Shown piece by piece: positions 10,020 to 21,161 of a stretch of DNA of 64,000 bases (its first letter is position 1; the number at the start of each line of letters is the position of its first letter). Made by a program: the position numbers and the translations under genes. Location: contig CM030851.1 in the NCBI GenBank assembly GCA_018105865.1, positions 5,721,828 to 5,785,827 of the forward strand, in the 5' to 3' direction. Source of the stretch: Metaphire vulgaris. Lineage: Eukaryota > Annelida > Clitellata > Crassiclitellata > Megascolecidae. A model generated the notes under the pieces. The model saw nothing but the letters and a program-made list of their open reading frames with translations, was not told where the DNA came from and did not search any database.

Positions 10020-10600
10020 TCCCACTACTGAGGAACAAGTTTCACTGGCTCAAGGTCCCGGAGCTCATCGTCTACAAACGATGTTGGCTCACATTCCGCT
10101 CCCTGTACGACACCTCCTGTCCGGATTACTTAACTTAAACTTACTTAGCATGATTTAAGGTGGCTTAGAAGGCATTACTGATTGTGTGAAAGCCACTAGG
10201 TTCAAGCCACTAACGGGGCTTGAACCCGCTCCGCCAGCCTGACGCTCCAGCACGTAACCCACTCTGCCAACCTCCCCCCTCGACCTTGGTGCGCAGACGG
10301 GCATTGACTGACTGACACCTACAGCTTCGATCCAGCAATCGGTCTCTATTGCACACTCCTACCCCGTCGAAGACGGCGGAGTTCGGAGAGAGATCCATGT
10401 CGCGAGGCAACCCTGAACCCTTTCCTGTGTAACTCGCTCACAGACTCGGTGACTAAGTTCACTTCCTCTGAGATTTTCGATAACAACCTTAAGACGCATT
10501 TATTTAGAACTTTGAACGATTTAGCTTCCGCCCTTTAAATGTAAAGCGCTCTTGACTTTGAACTTCGCTATGCTACTGCGCTGCATAAATTGTCGCGAAT
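10020..10600 (+). mobile_element. Fragment of element B 3' end, split by a SINE
   Basis: CTGAGGAACAAGTTTCACTGG onward reads like element B's LLRxxxHWLKVPELIVYKRCWLTFRSLYD, then is interrupted around 10,135, and resumes near 10,345-10,600 with sequence like the SKFGERS / LKTHLFRTLN end. A weak 3' tail matching CR1-type ends (CTACTGCGCTGCATAAATTGTC) follows, without long AAT repeats. Confidence 0.65.
10136..10290 (-). repeat. tRNA-derived SINE fragment
   Basis: On the minus strand an A-box-like TGGCAGAGTGGGTTA (within 10,251-10,272) is followed 25-35 bases later by a B-box-like GGGTTCAAGCCCC (10,215-10,227). This is the internal RNA polymerase III promoter layout of tRNA-derived SINEs. No intact tRNA cloverleaf is visible, so it is not called as a tRNA gene. 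Confidence 0.6.
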
Positions 10601-10800
10601 AGATAAATCGATAGATAGTGCTGAAATCTATTGGCAAAATAATCAGCCTTGTCATCTCTTGCGGCCCAGATGGTTGCCCCAAAACTCTGGAACTCATTGC
10701 CTCAGCCAGCCAGCCAGCCTCATGTTTGACACCTGGTAAGTATAAAAGTGGACCATATTGGTTCTCACACAGGGCAGATCATACTGAGCCACTCTATTCC

Positions 10801-10839
10801 CTATTGTTGTTGTTGTTGTTGATGTTATTATTATTATTA

Positions 10840-10927
<88 letters not shown>

Positions 10928-10930
10928 ATT
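10801..10930. repeat. (GTT)n(ATT)n(ATC)n microsatellite
   Basis: A GTT run grades into ATT and then ATC triplets. The long Ile/Met or Ser frames across it are artefacts. Confidence 0.95.
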
Positions 10931-11044
10931 ATTAGCTACAGAAAAGTAATAGCATCCGCATTATAGACTTGAGCCTGACATGTCTTAGAATATCATTATT
11001 TGTCTAGTGACGCGTGTATGTCAAAAATGTAATGTACTAATTGC

Positions 11045-11925
11045 ATTGTATTGTAGCAGGACAATTTATATACCGCTGTAGCAGGGCTAAAAACCAAAAT
11101 CAAAAGCACTTTGACAGCGCTGACATGTCAATGAAGGTCAGAAGGTGGCGATGTCAAAAATCCACTCGGATGATAGAAAGAACTCGCTGCCGTGAAGAAA
11201 TCCAGTGCTGAGTCATTAAGAAGCGGTCTTTTGTAAGAAAACTATATCCACATTAACACGTCAACGATGAACGGAAGATGATGTTAAGGGTCCGCGAGTA
11301 GGTAGTAGAGTTCTCCGTACGGTAAGATCCGGCGGTGAATCCATGCACAAGTAGCGGTCTTTCGTCATCGAAATCGACACTTCCGACAAAGATGGAGGCA
11401 GTGTTTAATCTAGGCCGTTTCCGGGGGAAATTGCCCTTTCCCCCTCGGAAATTTCAAATCCCCCGGAAATTTTGGCATACTACATGGACTAACAGCAGAC
11501 CCCTATCAGAATTCCCTCGACTTTGTCAGTCCCCCCGGCTTTGTCAGTTTCTCTCCGGAGTCCATGAGTCTAGATTAAACACTGGATGGAGGTTCCAGCG
11601 AAGTCTGGAACAACAGTCAACCTCGGTCACGTTGAATTGCCACGCGGCGGCCATTTTAATGGCAGACATTGGCGGACCACTCAACGGTGGTGGCGACAGA
11701 CTTGAAACATTCCAGAACGACGTGGAAAAGTCAAGGACGGCAAGAGACTATTCGGAAAGACGACGAGTGGAACGCAATCCTCGCGATTGGCGAAAAATCC
11801 AAGCGCAGAACATCGGAAAATGCCGAGAAAGGCGACGATCCGTGGCACGCACATAACACAGACTGGCAGCGGCGTAGGCGCCAAACCCGAAACTCGATAA
11901 TTTCTCGTAATTGTTGACAGTCGAT
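11045..11925. repeat. Repeat R copy 1, interrupted by a MITE
   Basis: Shares a collinear sequence with 12,511-13,160 and 41,538-42,010: GACAATTTATATA-CGCTGTAGCA, then CTGACATGTCAATGAAGGTC, TCGGATGATAGAAAG, GTCAACGATGAACGGAAGATGATGTTA, and a 3' part including GGCGGACCACTCAACGG. The (TTA)n seen at the start of copies 2 and 3 is separated by 110 bases here. In the minus sense the repeat ends in GCGCTATA-AAATTGTC plus AAT triplets, like element B, so it is probably a non-autonomous retroposon using LINE-type tails. Function unknown. Confidence 0.72.
11399..11584. mobile_element. 186 bp hAT-type MITE inside repeat R copy 1
   Basis: Perfect termini CAGTGTTTAATCTAG and CTAGATTAAACACTG, flanked by perfect 8 bp duplications GATGGAGG at 11,391-11,398 and 11,585-11,592. 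The 8 bp duplication and CAGTG ends are those of hAT elements. Same family as 46,323-46,685. Confidence 0.9.
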
Positions 11926-12449
11926 GGTCGGTGATCCGAAAGTGATCGTGTGTCTCCCTCAGTACCTGGACTCTGTTTTTGAATCTTTATTTGATACTCC
12001 TTCATTATGTTTTGGTTTTGTTCCACTTCTTTCCAGTCGTATTTGTCTACTTTTGCCTTTCTTTTTAACATTTTCAGTTTTGTGTTAATATCTGCTATAA
12101 CTGGCACATGCTCACTATCAGTATCTGCCCCCGTTTGAGTTACCGCATTTCTGAATCTCTGGCTCACTGCAATATAATCAATTTGGTTCTGATTTCTGTC
12201 ACCTGGGCTCTTCCGGGTCCACAGTCTTCTGTTATGGTTGGCGAAGCATGTATTGGCTATGATTAGTTTTTTCTCAGTGATCCACCCACCTATCTCCTCG
12301 ATCATTTCGATTCCCTAACTCATGTGGTCTCACCACCGTGCTTCCCTTCCTTTACCAACCTTAGCGTTCAAGTCCCCCATAACAATTTTCACTTCATTTG
12401 ATTTACACATTTCCATGGCTTCATCTAGCTCTTCGTAAAACTGTTCTAC

Positions 12450-12450
<1 letters not shown>

Positions 12451-12496
<46 letters not shown>

Positions 12497-12508
12497 TATT
12501 ATTATTAT
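12451..12508. repeat. (ATT)n microsatellite, tail of repeat R copy 2
   Basis: About 19 ATT triplets, one broken by an extra base, adjacent to repeat R; on the minus strand this is the AAT tail. Confidence 0.9.
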
Positions 12509-12510
12509 TC

Positions 12511-13160
12511 CAGGACAATTTCTATAGCGCTGTAACATAGTAAATACCAAAATCAAAAGCGCTTTAACAACGCTGACATGCCAATGAAGGTCCGAAGGTG
12601 GCGATGTTAAAATCCGCTCGGATGATAGAAAGGACTCGCCTCGCTGCCGTGTAGAAATGCGGTGCTAAGTCCTTTAGAAGCGGTCCTTCGCAAGAAAATT
12701 GTAGCCTCATTGACAGGTCAACGAGGAACGGAAGATGATGTTAGGGTGCCGCGAGTTGGTAGCGGGAGTTCTCCGCACGGTAACATCCAACGGTGAAATC
12801 CAAGAAGCGGTCTTCGGTTAGAATAGTTCGTCGCCGAAATCGGCAAATCCGACGAAGATGGAAGTTCCGGCGAAGTCCGGAACGACAGTCACACGCAGTC
12901 ACGTTGAAAATTCTCGCGGTGGCCATTTTGGTCGACATTGGCGGACTTCTCAACGGCGGTGGCGACCGACTTTCAGAACGACGCGGAAAAGTGGATGACG
13001 GCAAGAATCTCTTCGAAAAACCGACGAGTAGACCGCAGTCCTCGCAATTGGCGCAAAATTCAAGCGCCAAACGTCGGTAGATTCCGAAAACGGCGGCGAA
13101 TCGGTGGCACGCACAAACGCGTGCTGGCCGCCATGACGGCGCCAAAACCGGAAAATTGGT
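12511..13160 (-). repeat. Repeat R copy 2 inserted in an endonuclease fragment
   Basis: Collinear with 11,045-11,925 and 41,538-42,010. It separates TTDHDE from VEQFYEELDE of the minus-strand endonuclease, so it inserted after that LINE copy. A 152-residue frame on the minus strand (12,741-13,199) covers it, but the matching frame is not conserved in copies 1 and 3, so I do not call a protein. Confidence 0.78.
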
Positions 13161-13639
13161 TTTCATCATGATCTGTTGTCGGTGCATGCACTTGTACAAT
13201 GTTTATATTAAACGGTTTTGCATGCAGTTTTAGAATTATTGCTCTTTCTGGTATTGTTCTGAATCCTATCATGCATTTCGCTACTTTATCTTCTAAAATG
13301 ATTGCCACGCCTGCTTCGTGTTTTCCCCCGCCTGAGTAAATAACCGTCATGCCATCTGATATCATTTTCCCCGTTGCTGTCCACCGTGTTTCTGCCACCC
13401 CCAACTTCGTTGGCCCAGTTATCGGCCAGCTCTCGACACTTAATTTCATTCGGACCCCCCCCCGCTATCACTGCAAGTCCTGGGCTGTCTCGAATCTTTA
13501 ATGGCAGACTGACTTGGGAAGATCAAGATTGTCACCCCAGGTCATTAAGATGTCGGTCATTAAGAGCCGAAGGGAGCCAACTGACGTCTGGTGTAAAGTA
13601 CATTGACACCCTCCCAACGTCGAATTAGATTTAAATGAT

Positions 13640-14270
13640 AGCATAACAAGTAAATGTTTCCAACTAAATTTTAACATTTCGGTTCAATTATTTTAGACAA
13701 CGTATTTCTAACGTACGGAACTTTTAACGTACGCGATTTTATAGGCCTACGCATTTCATCATAAAAATAAAATTCGTATGATGGTACGGTCTAATCTTGC
13801 TTGCCACCTTGAAGCCACGTCAAAACGATGGAGTTTAATCTTATTCTAAACATTTGTAAGGAATTTGCAATGCGCACATGAGGCTTAGACGATCACTGAG
13901 AAAGCACAAGTACCAAGAACTGTCCGAGTATGAGAAATGGAAGGAACTAATGCAGATGAGGATCTAGTCGAGTATTTGTTTGTCTTTATAGAAAATCTTG
14001 AAAGGAAGCAGCTAGGTTTCTTGTAATAAAGTGTTTTGTATATCAGGAGGCAGAAATAGACTTATCACAGTGAAAGTGACGTTTAGCATTGTTCTTAGGG
14101 CCTAAATCAGCCTGCTTAGCATTTTGCGACCGGTTGAGGAGAGACATGGTGGCCACTAGTCATTGACCTTTATTCCACTTAGAAAATATGGAGGTGCTAG
14201 TTCACTTTAGGGTGGGCATTGGGCAATGTATTATCCTAAAACCATAGTGAATATAATTCGTCGACGTAGT
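13640..14270. other. Intergenic or intron-like DNA, nothing recognised
   Basis: No frame, repeat or motif I can support. It lies left of the last visible ACSBG exon, so it may be intron sequence of that gene. Confidence 0.4.
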
Positions 14271-14274
14271 GCTA

Positions 14275-14341
14275 ATAGGGTTAGGGTTAGAGTTAGGGTT
14301 AGGGGAGTTAGGCGTTAGGGTTAGAGTTTTTGGGTTAGGGT
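14275..14341 (+). repeat. Interstitial telomere-like repeat (TTAGGG)
   Basis: TAGGGTTAGGGTTAGAGTTA followed by further TTAGGG and near-copies over 67 bases. Degenerate, so old or microsatellite-like, but consistent with an organism with TTAGGG telomeres. Confidence 0.8.
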
Positions 14342-14528
14342 ACAGATATCTTGTACTGTATACGTTCGAAATAATAGTTTAGCATTGCCCAAATCCCTGC
14401 TAAATTTTGAACTAGTACCAATATGGAGACTATGGAGACTCCTATAGCGCCATTGGGCTGGGTTTTGCGGTGGCATTTTAATGTAACGAATTGTCAAACA
14501 CTTTTAACGATGCTTCGTCTGAAAGTAC

Positions 14529-14716
14529 CTGAAGATTCGCTCAATCCCAGGGCTTCAAACACAGGTATGTTGATGCTGGCGAAGAATTCCAGCGCCTCCC
14601 TTGAGATTGGAGCAGCTCCACTGCAACTGAAGATGCAGCGATCGAAGCCGAGCGCCTTTCGAATCTTCGAGAAAATCAAGCGCTTGGCAATCGTCCATCC
14701 AAATGGAGTGCTGCCG
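14529..14716 (-). CDS. ACSBG: ACSBG exon 9, last one in the window
   Basis: Acceptor TTTCAG, donor GTACTT. Encodes [40 protein letters not shown], and ends [10 protein letters not shown], the A5 motif of adenylating enzymes (usually YGLSESSGPH). 188 bases, ends in phase 1. No continuation is visible at lower coordinates. Confidence 0.9.
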
Positions 14717-17460
14717 CTGAAAACATTTAACAGCAACACCGTCCAATTCGCTTGATACAATTATTCAAATGAATCGGATAATTTCATTAGTCAAAATTCT
14801 CAAACGATTACGAAAGTATTAGGAGCAATGCCTCATGCTAGGTCAGAAGTTACAGTAGGTGAATTTAACCTTCTGGAGAGTTTTCGCTCGAAGGAAACTC
14901 CAAACTGCAAAGGGCATCAAATGAGAGGGTAGGCAAAGGTTTATGAGTGAAATTCTAGCGAAATCAGACTCACTCCAGCTAAACTACTATTGCCCATTTG
15001 CCCGTTATTAGTAAACTTCAAAATTGACGAATAAGTCAAAGATTTAAGCAGGATCTTTATTTAAACTGTTTTCTGCGAACATGAACACGTTATACTATTC
15101 ACTCATTCTAAATTTACGTCGATGAAGATGGTTATATATTAAAATAGTGTGCTTAAACTGAAACTTCTGTGTAGTTAGGAGAAAATGTCGGTGTCACTGA
15201 TCTAAAGTGAGCAACAATTGGGAGGAAATGTTCATGTCACTGTCAGTGTGTTTTTGGTGTTTGTAAATAATTTGTGATCTTTGGACCATAATGATAAATT
15301 TGGGTTTGAGTTAAATTATATTATTGGCATGTCAAGGTATGATAGATAGATAGAGCTATCGTGCATAGGTCAAGTAGCCAATATGTAAACGCCATAAAAC
15401 GTGCTCCACGTTGTGATTTTAATAAAACTACTAAAATATTAAGAGTGTTCACTGTTCAGGCCCACCGAGAGAAATTCCGGGCCCCTGTGCAGATGGGCCG
15501 GCGGGCCCCTAACAAGTCACAAATCTGGCAAAATTTAACGAACGAATGAACAATACGGCAATACGGTGGTGACTGGTGCAACTCTCGAAAGAGTGGTGAT
15601 TACCTTTTTTTGCTTATCGCTCTTTTTTGCTTTTTCGCGCTGTTTATGGTGTATCTCACCGCCCGGGCCCCCCTTTTGCTCGCCGGGCCTCTGTACACAT
15701 ACTATGTTGACCTTTTTGGTGTTATTATTGTTGATAATATATCTGCATCATCGGCCCGGGCCCCCTCCAGGCCGCCGGGCCCCTGTGCATTTGCCCCACA
15801 CCCTTCTCGGCGGCCCTGAGAGTGTTAGCCTATAATACCTATTAATCTAAGAGACTGGAAGTGTGAAGGTCACTAGTTGGAATGCGACAGTCGCTGCTCT
15901 AACGTGCGCAATAGAGAGCGTGAGATAGTGCAACCACTTCTATTGCTGATTTTCAAGCCATTAGATTAGAATCAACTGTAGTCAAACTAGTTCACATTCA
16001 GTGACACAATCACAAATTTCTATCACATTTAATATGTGATGAATGCCGACAATAGGCCTAAGTATCAAATAATGTTACATTGCCAGGCAGACTTACATTG
16101 CAAGGCAGACTCGTTATATCTTGCAATAAATCAGGATTTGACTGTACTCCGTGCAATTTAGTTCAGATTATTTCTGTCAGAACGCTTGTAAATTCTAGTG
16201 TTCTAATTTATAATCTCTCGACTTATTATTATTATTATTATTATTATTATTTATTGACAATTTATATAGCGCAGTAGACAAGGCTAAGGCCTACAACAAG
16301 AGCGCTTAACACAGTTCATATCCAATATTAAATAAACGTGCCTTCAAATTTCTAATGAATAATCCAGCTGAGACTGCTCCAGTCACATTGTTTGGAAGAG
16401 AGTTCCACAGGGCGGGATTCCCCCGCGCGAATGATCTTTCCCCAAACTTAGGGGTCTTGGACGGGGGGGGACCAACAACCGCACTCTCCGACTGGACCTG
16501 AGAACCGATCTCCTCTCGATCACAGTCGATCTTCGTACAAGCACAGTTAGATAATCAGGACAGAGTGGATCGTGTAAAGCCCGAGACGTAAGCCAACAGC
16601 GCTTGTAGATAATGCGCTGTGGAACACGGAGCCAGTGGAGTCGATCTCTAAGAAGAGGAGTGACGTCGTTGAAGCGACAGTCAACGTGGCAATAGCATAA
16701 ACAGGACATTATCTTAATATTAGATAAATATTGTTTACAAGTCAGTGACAGAATAAACGTCCTATTATTTTCTAAAATAGCCTAAATATTTCGTTCGGAT
16801 CAGTATTTCTCAAATATTATCAGCAAGCAGGAGTTTTATTTGCAGAAACAAACCGAGGTTCTAAGTAATAACTCGTAGATCGCACTCTTCGTATATTCTT
16901 ACGTATGTCCGATGCTCTGGTAGTTTAGAAACTAGGTCATCGGAAGTAGCTTGAGAGGACATTGTGGAAAATCCTACATTACTTCATTTATCAATTGAAA
17001 TCTCTCTATTTCCTTAGATTTCATTACTTCATTCCTGCTACTTCATTCCTGCTCCATAGACCCTATGGTAATAGAGCCCATGCCACTCCGTGGCATAGAG
17101 ATAGACTGATAGAGTAACAATATATTATAGGCCTATAGCATTTCGATCTATTCTATTTTATAATCAATCGACTCATTATGCGTAATCTATATGAAAATGT
17201 AAATGCGTTTTTTGTCGTCACAAATCTACGAAAGTTCTTCGCCGATTGACTGAAACTTTTACACTAACTTCCATTCGAATACGAGCGTGCTCATACGCTT
17301 TAAAACGCGGGCTAAAAACCCGGGTTTAAAAAATGCTTTTAAAAAGCGCCACCTGTTCGTCGGCAGTTGAATTAAGCTGTTTCGAATGACGTCTTAATGG
17401 CATCGATTGATTTTTTTTTGGGTTTTCAAAGCCTTTATGAGTATACATGACAAATATAGG

Positions 17461-17553
<93 letters not shown>

Positions 17554-20500
17554 TAATTTCATTATTTAGGTATCAAGCCTAGCAAGAAATTCAATTATTT
17601 CAACTGCACCTTTTAAGCGCCGCATCGCCACATCCGCGCTAAAACGCAAACATGCTCGCCCGGCTCCAGCCGATTCTCAACGCCTACGCTAGGTTGATCT
17701 TCAAAGTATGTAGGTAAGTGAGTAAAATCTCGTGAATTTATATAACGCTTTGGAAATTAGCACAACAGTAGCTGCTTATTCTTAGGCGCTCAGCCTTTCT
17801 TAAAATAGCTATGGGAAAGGTAAATGATAAGCCAGGCAATAGTCAACACCTGAAGGTCGGTGAGGCTATGTTGTTAGAACTACGTAGGAAATGATTTTAG
17901 AAAAAGGAAGGATTAAAGCTTAGACCTGAAGACTTGAGGAGATAATGCGGGAATGATAGGAAATGAAGATTCAGATTTTATTGTTTGAAAGTGTCCAAGT
18001 CTGCGGAGGGAAGCTGAACTCCTAATGAGCTCCAAAGTTCAGGTGCGGCGTATGAGAAGGCACGGTTGCAAATTTTCAGAGATGGCTGATTCAGCGGGCG
18101 TGACAGAGTGAGGTGAGACGATAAACGTGTCACAGGGTCGAGGAGGCTGAGGGGTTAATAGTGATCTAAGGTAGACAGGTTTTGATGACTGAAGTGAGCT
18201 ATATGTAAGTGTACTCTAATAGCAAATAAACCAAGACAATTGTCATTCTCGATCCTAGCAGTCTAGCATTTCAAAAGATAGAATTAATAAATGGCAAGAA
18301 TGGAATCTCTCTATTTCCCCGTAATTAAAGATGAAGAAAATATGATAATATCAGCTATTGCGGATCATTTAATTATTCTGTTAAATGACAACTAATTAAT
18401 ATTAAGGACAGATTGCTATTATATATTCAATTAACCTATAAATATAATGCTTCGGATTCTTGTTAGAACATCCATTCTATCGAGAATCATCAATTCGAAT
18501 TCTAACACAAGATCGTTAATGTTATTCTATTGTATTTGTTTATTAATTACAGTTGAAGATGCAAAGTAGGCCTAACGTCTAATCGATTTCAATAGAAAAT
18601 AGAAGATACCCATTCAGCATTGCTATATGTTTCCTCTTAGCCCAACGTTCCTTGACCATTGAATTAGTTTCTGCTTTAGTCGACTGTTGGCCTTAAACGT
18701 TGCCGCCATCTTTTCCGCCATCTTTTCATAGACTCTCGGTACTCCAAAGAAGATGGTGGGACGAACCTCTTTGAGCGTCTCAATTAACGTTCCCTAAAGA
18801 AAACCAGAGAAATTATCTCTTCGTTTGAATTAATCAATGATACTCTGCCATTTGCGATTGTGCGATCAATTCAGTCTCTAATCTTAATTTATTAACACAG
18901 TGATCATCATCGCTATCAGCAACATCGTTATCGTCATCATTTCTGTCGTCGTGGGCATTTTTGAAGTCTTCGCTCCTAATCTTACCGTACAACTTTACCA
19001 TTAAACTCGAGCTTTTCTTTCTAAAGCAAGTCAGGCCGAAACTTATGACATTCTGTTCTCAATGAACGATGAAATCGCACATGAGTGCAGTGTCACTGGA
19101 ATTACAGCAGTGACGATCGATAACCAAGTCACTGTGGAGAACATCTGTGCTTCACGGGTAGTTTCCGAATAAAAGACGCCGCTAGCATTACAGTGACCGA
19201 ATGACAGAAAGACGTTATAGATGGGCGCCAATGATAGTCTATTTCGATGTTTCTAGTACCATTTATTGTTGGTAGTTTAAATTCTGCATGGAGATGCTCA
19301 AAGCTCTATCGCTCAATTTACTCTCTTCTCTACTTCTTTCAACACCACTTTAATGAAAGAATCGTTTTTCAGTGGACAAAATTCTAAGCACCAGATCCAT
19401 TAACATATGTACACTCTGCAATCTGATCTAATTTGAAATTTACTGGTAAAACTTGCTTTTCGTTCTAACAAGCACTTCACAGCTAAGAATTTTTTAGTTT
19501 CTGACAGACGGGTGATGGTGGTTTCAAGTTCTTTTGGGCAATAAAGACGGAATTTTTCGGATCATTTCATTTATTTAAATGAAAGTAGGCTCTACAGAAG
19601 TCGGCATCGAGTCTGAGCTGACCTTCTGAGCATCTGGTTGAGCGAAGTAGATGGTGATGCCGTTAACAATTGCAAAGTAGATGTCGACAATCTGAGCGGC
19701 AACATGACTTAGTGGCAGATAACTGACAATGACCTCTGAACCCTCTTTTACGTTCAACCCATCGCCACCCGTCCGTGCCGCAAATATCAACTGCAATAAT
19801 TAATACAATAAATATCATCTGCGCTTAATTTAAGCACCAATGCTGTTAAATGCAAAGCCTTTGAGTAATACTTTCGAATAAACGGTTACATTCAGTGTAG
19901 ATCGTTCCGGCATTCAATGAGTCGTTAAGAATTGTTAGCTTATCATCGTGCAGGTCATTCAGTTTCCTTAATGCACTTAAAGAACAGAAACAATCAAATG
20001 CAATAAGTCTTCTAAATGAGAGGAAGAACTTTGAAAATCGTTGGGTTTGGAAACTGGGGTTCATTAGATTTGGTTTGAAGGAAAAATGTCACACTCCAGA
20101 GTAGAATTAGAATACGTGCAATTATAACGATTGGAAATTTAAAACCTCTCCACAATGAGCTCCTCGCTAAATATACATATTTAGCGAGGAGCTACAATTA
20201 TATGAATTAATTAATCGCAAGCTTAAAAGTGGACGGCGAAGGAGTGTTCATATAAGATCACACCTTAAACGTTAATTTCAAAGTGTTTACATACAAAGTG
20301 CATCACGCGTCTCGAAAATCATTTTTATAACGCTACTGCAGAACCGGTGAACAGATTCCTACAATTGTCTGTGAGCAGCAGCTAAATCATAAGCTGGTAA
20401 CAGTTTTTAAAAATAAAAGATTTTATAGGTGCAACTGGTTAACTGGATCCAAACTGTAAGAAGTAGAAATCGAACCCCGACACGAATCAAATACAATATC

Positions 20501-21098
20501 AACACGATTAAGATTCGCAAAGTATGATGGCAACGCACACGATGCCTTTGCTGGATAGCTTGGCGCTGAAATTTCCATTTGCTGGTTCTGATCTGTCGTC
20601 TTACGGCTTATACTGTACACATGCAATAAACGTTGGAAGCTTCTTCCTATATTAACAATGGAATTAGACCCTTGTCAGTGGAGACAAGAGCGTCACTGCA
20701 TTGGAAAAGCACACTGTACACTATGGTCCAATAAATTCTATACTATTTTTATTTAGGGTTAGGGGGTTGATATTTGTAGGAGGGCAAAGCAAGCAATGGA
20801 AGCCACCAAGAAGACGTCAAACAGAAAATAGCAAAAGGATTACAAACAATGGGAAGACTGAAACGCATCTAGAACTCTAAAGAAATCAAAATAAGTACCA
20901 AAACCCAAATCTACAACATCGTTGTCATTCCACAAATACTACAATGTATATGGATCTGAATTCTGGGTCCCAAAAAGAGAAGACGAAAAAAGACTACTCG
21001 TTGCAGAAATGAGCTGCCTAAGAAGAATTCTTGGAGTTAGCAGGCTTCTAAAACTTAGAAATGAAGATATACGGCAGTGGATTAGGCTAAAGAATACC

Positions 21099-21161
<63 letters not shown>

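Larger units (their letters stand above)
11930..13450 (-). mobile_element. Element A-like endonuclease fragment, split by repeat R copy 2
   Basis: On the minus strand 13,449-13,165 encodes VAETRWTATGKMISDGMTVIYSGGGKHEAGVAIILEDK and NINIVQVHAPTTDHDE. The reading resumes at 12,450 with VEQFYEELDEAMEMCK, then IVMGDLNAKVG, and from 12,305 NQIDYIAVSQRFRNAV and SEHVPVIADI. This is the endonuclease of a relative of element A. It is broken by stops around 12,310-12,340 and by repeat R between 12,450 and 13,160. The RT half is missing. Similar 5' LINE sequence may extend to about 13,600. Confidence 0.83.

Noticed and set aside
10215..10272. tRNA gene
   Set aside because: A- and B-box-like parts are present but acceptor and anticodon stems do not form; better a SINE.
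10618..10935. Open frames of 105 and 77 residues
   Set aside because: They are translations of the ATT/ATC microsatellite; poly-Leu, Ser, Ile and Met runs with no conserved flanks.
12741..13199. 152-residue minus frame, Arg/Phe/Cys-rich
   Set aside because: It lies in repeat R copy 2; copies 1 and 3 do not keep the frame.
17610..17700. Possible ACSBG microexon reading [12 protein letters not shown] on the minus strand
   Set aside because: Neither boundary gives phases compatible with exons 8 and 9, and the resemblance to the family is weak.
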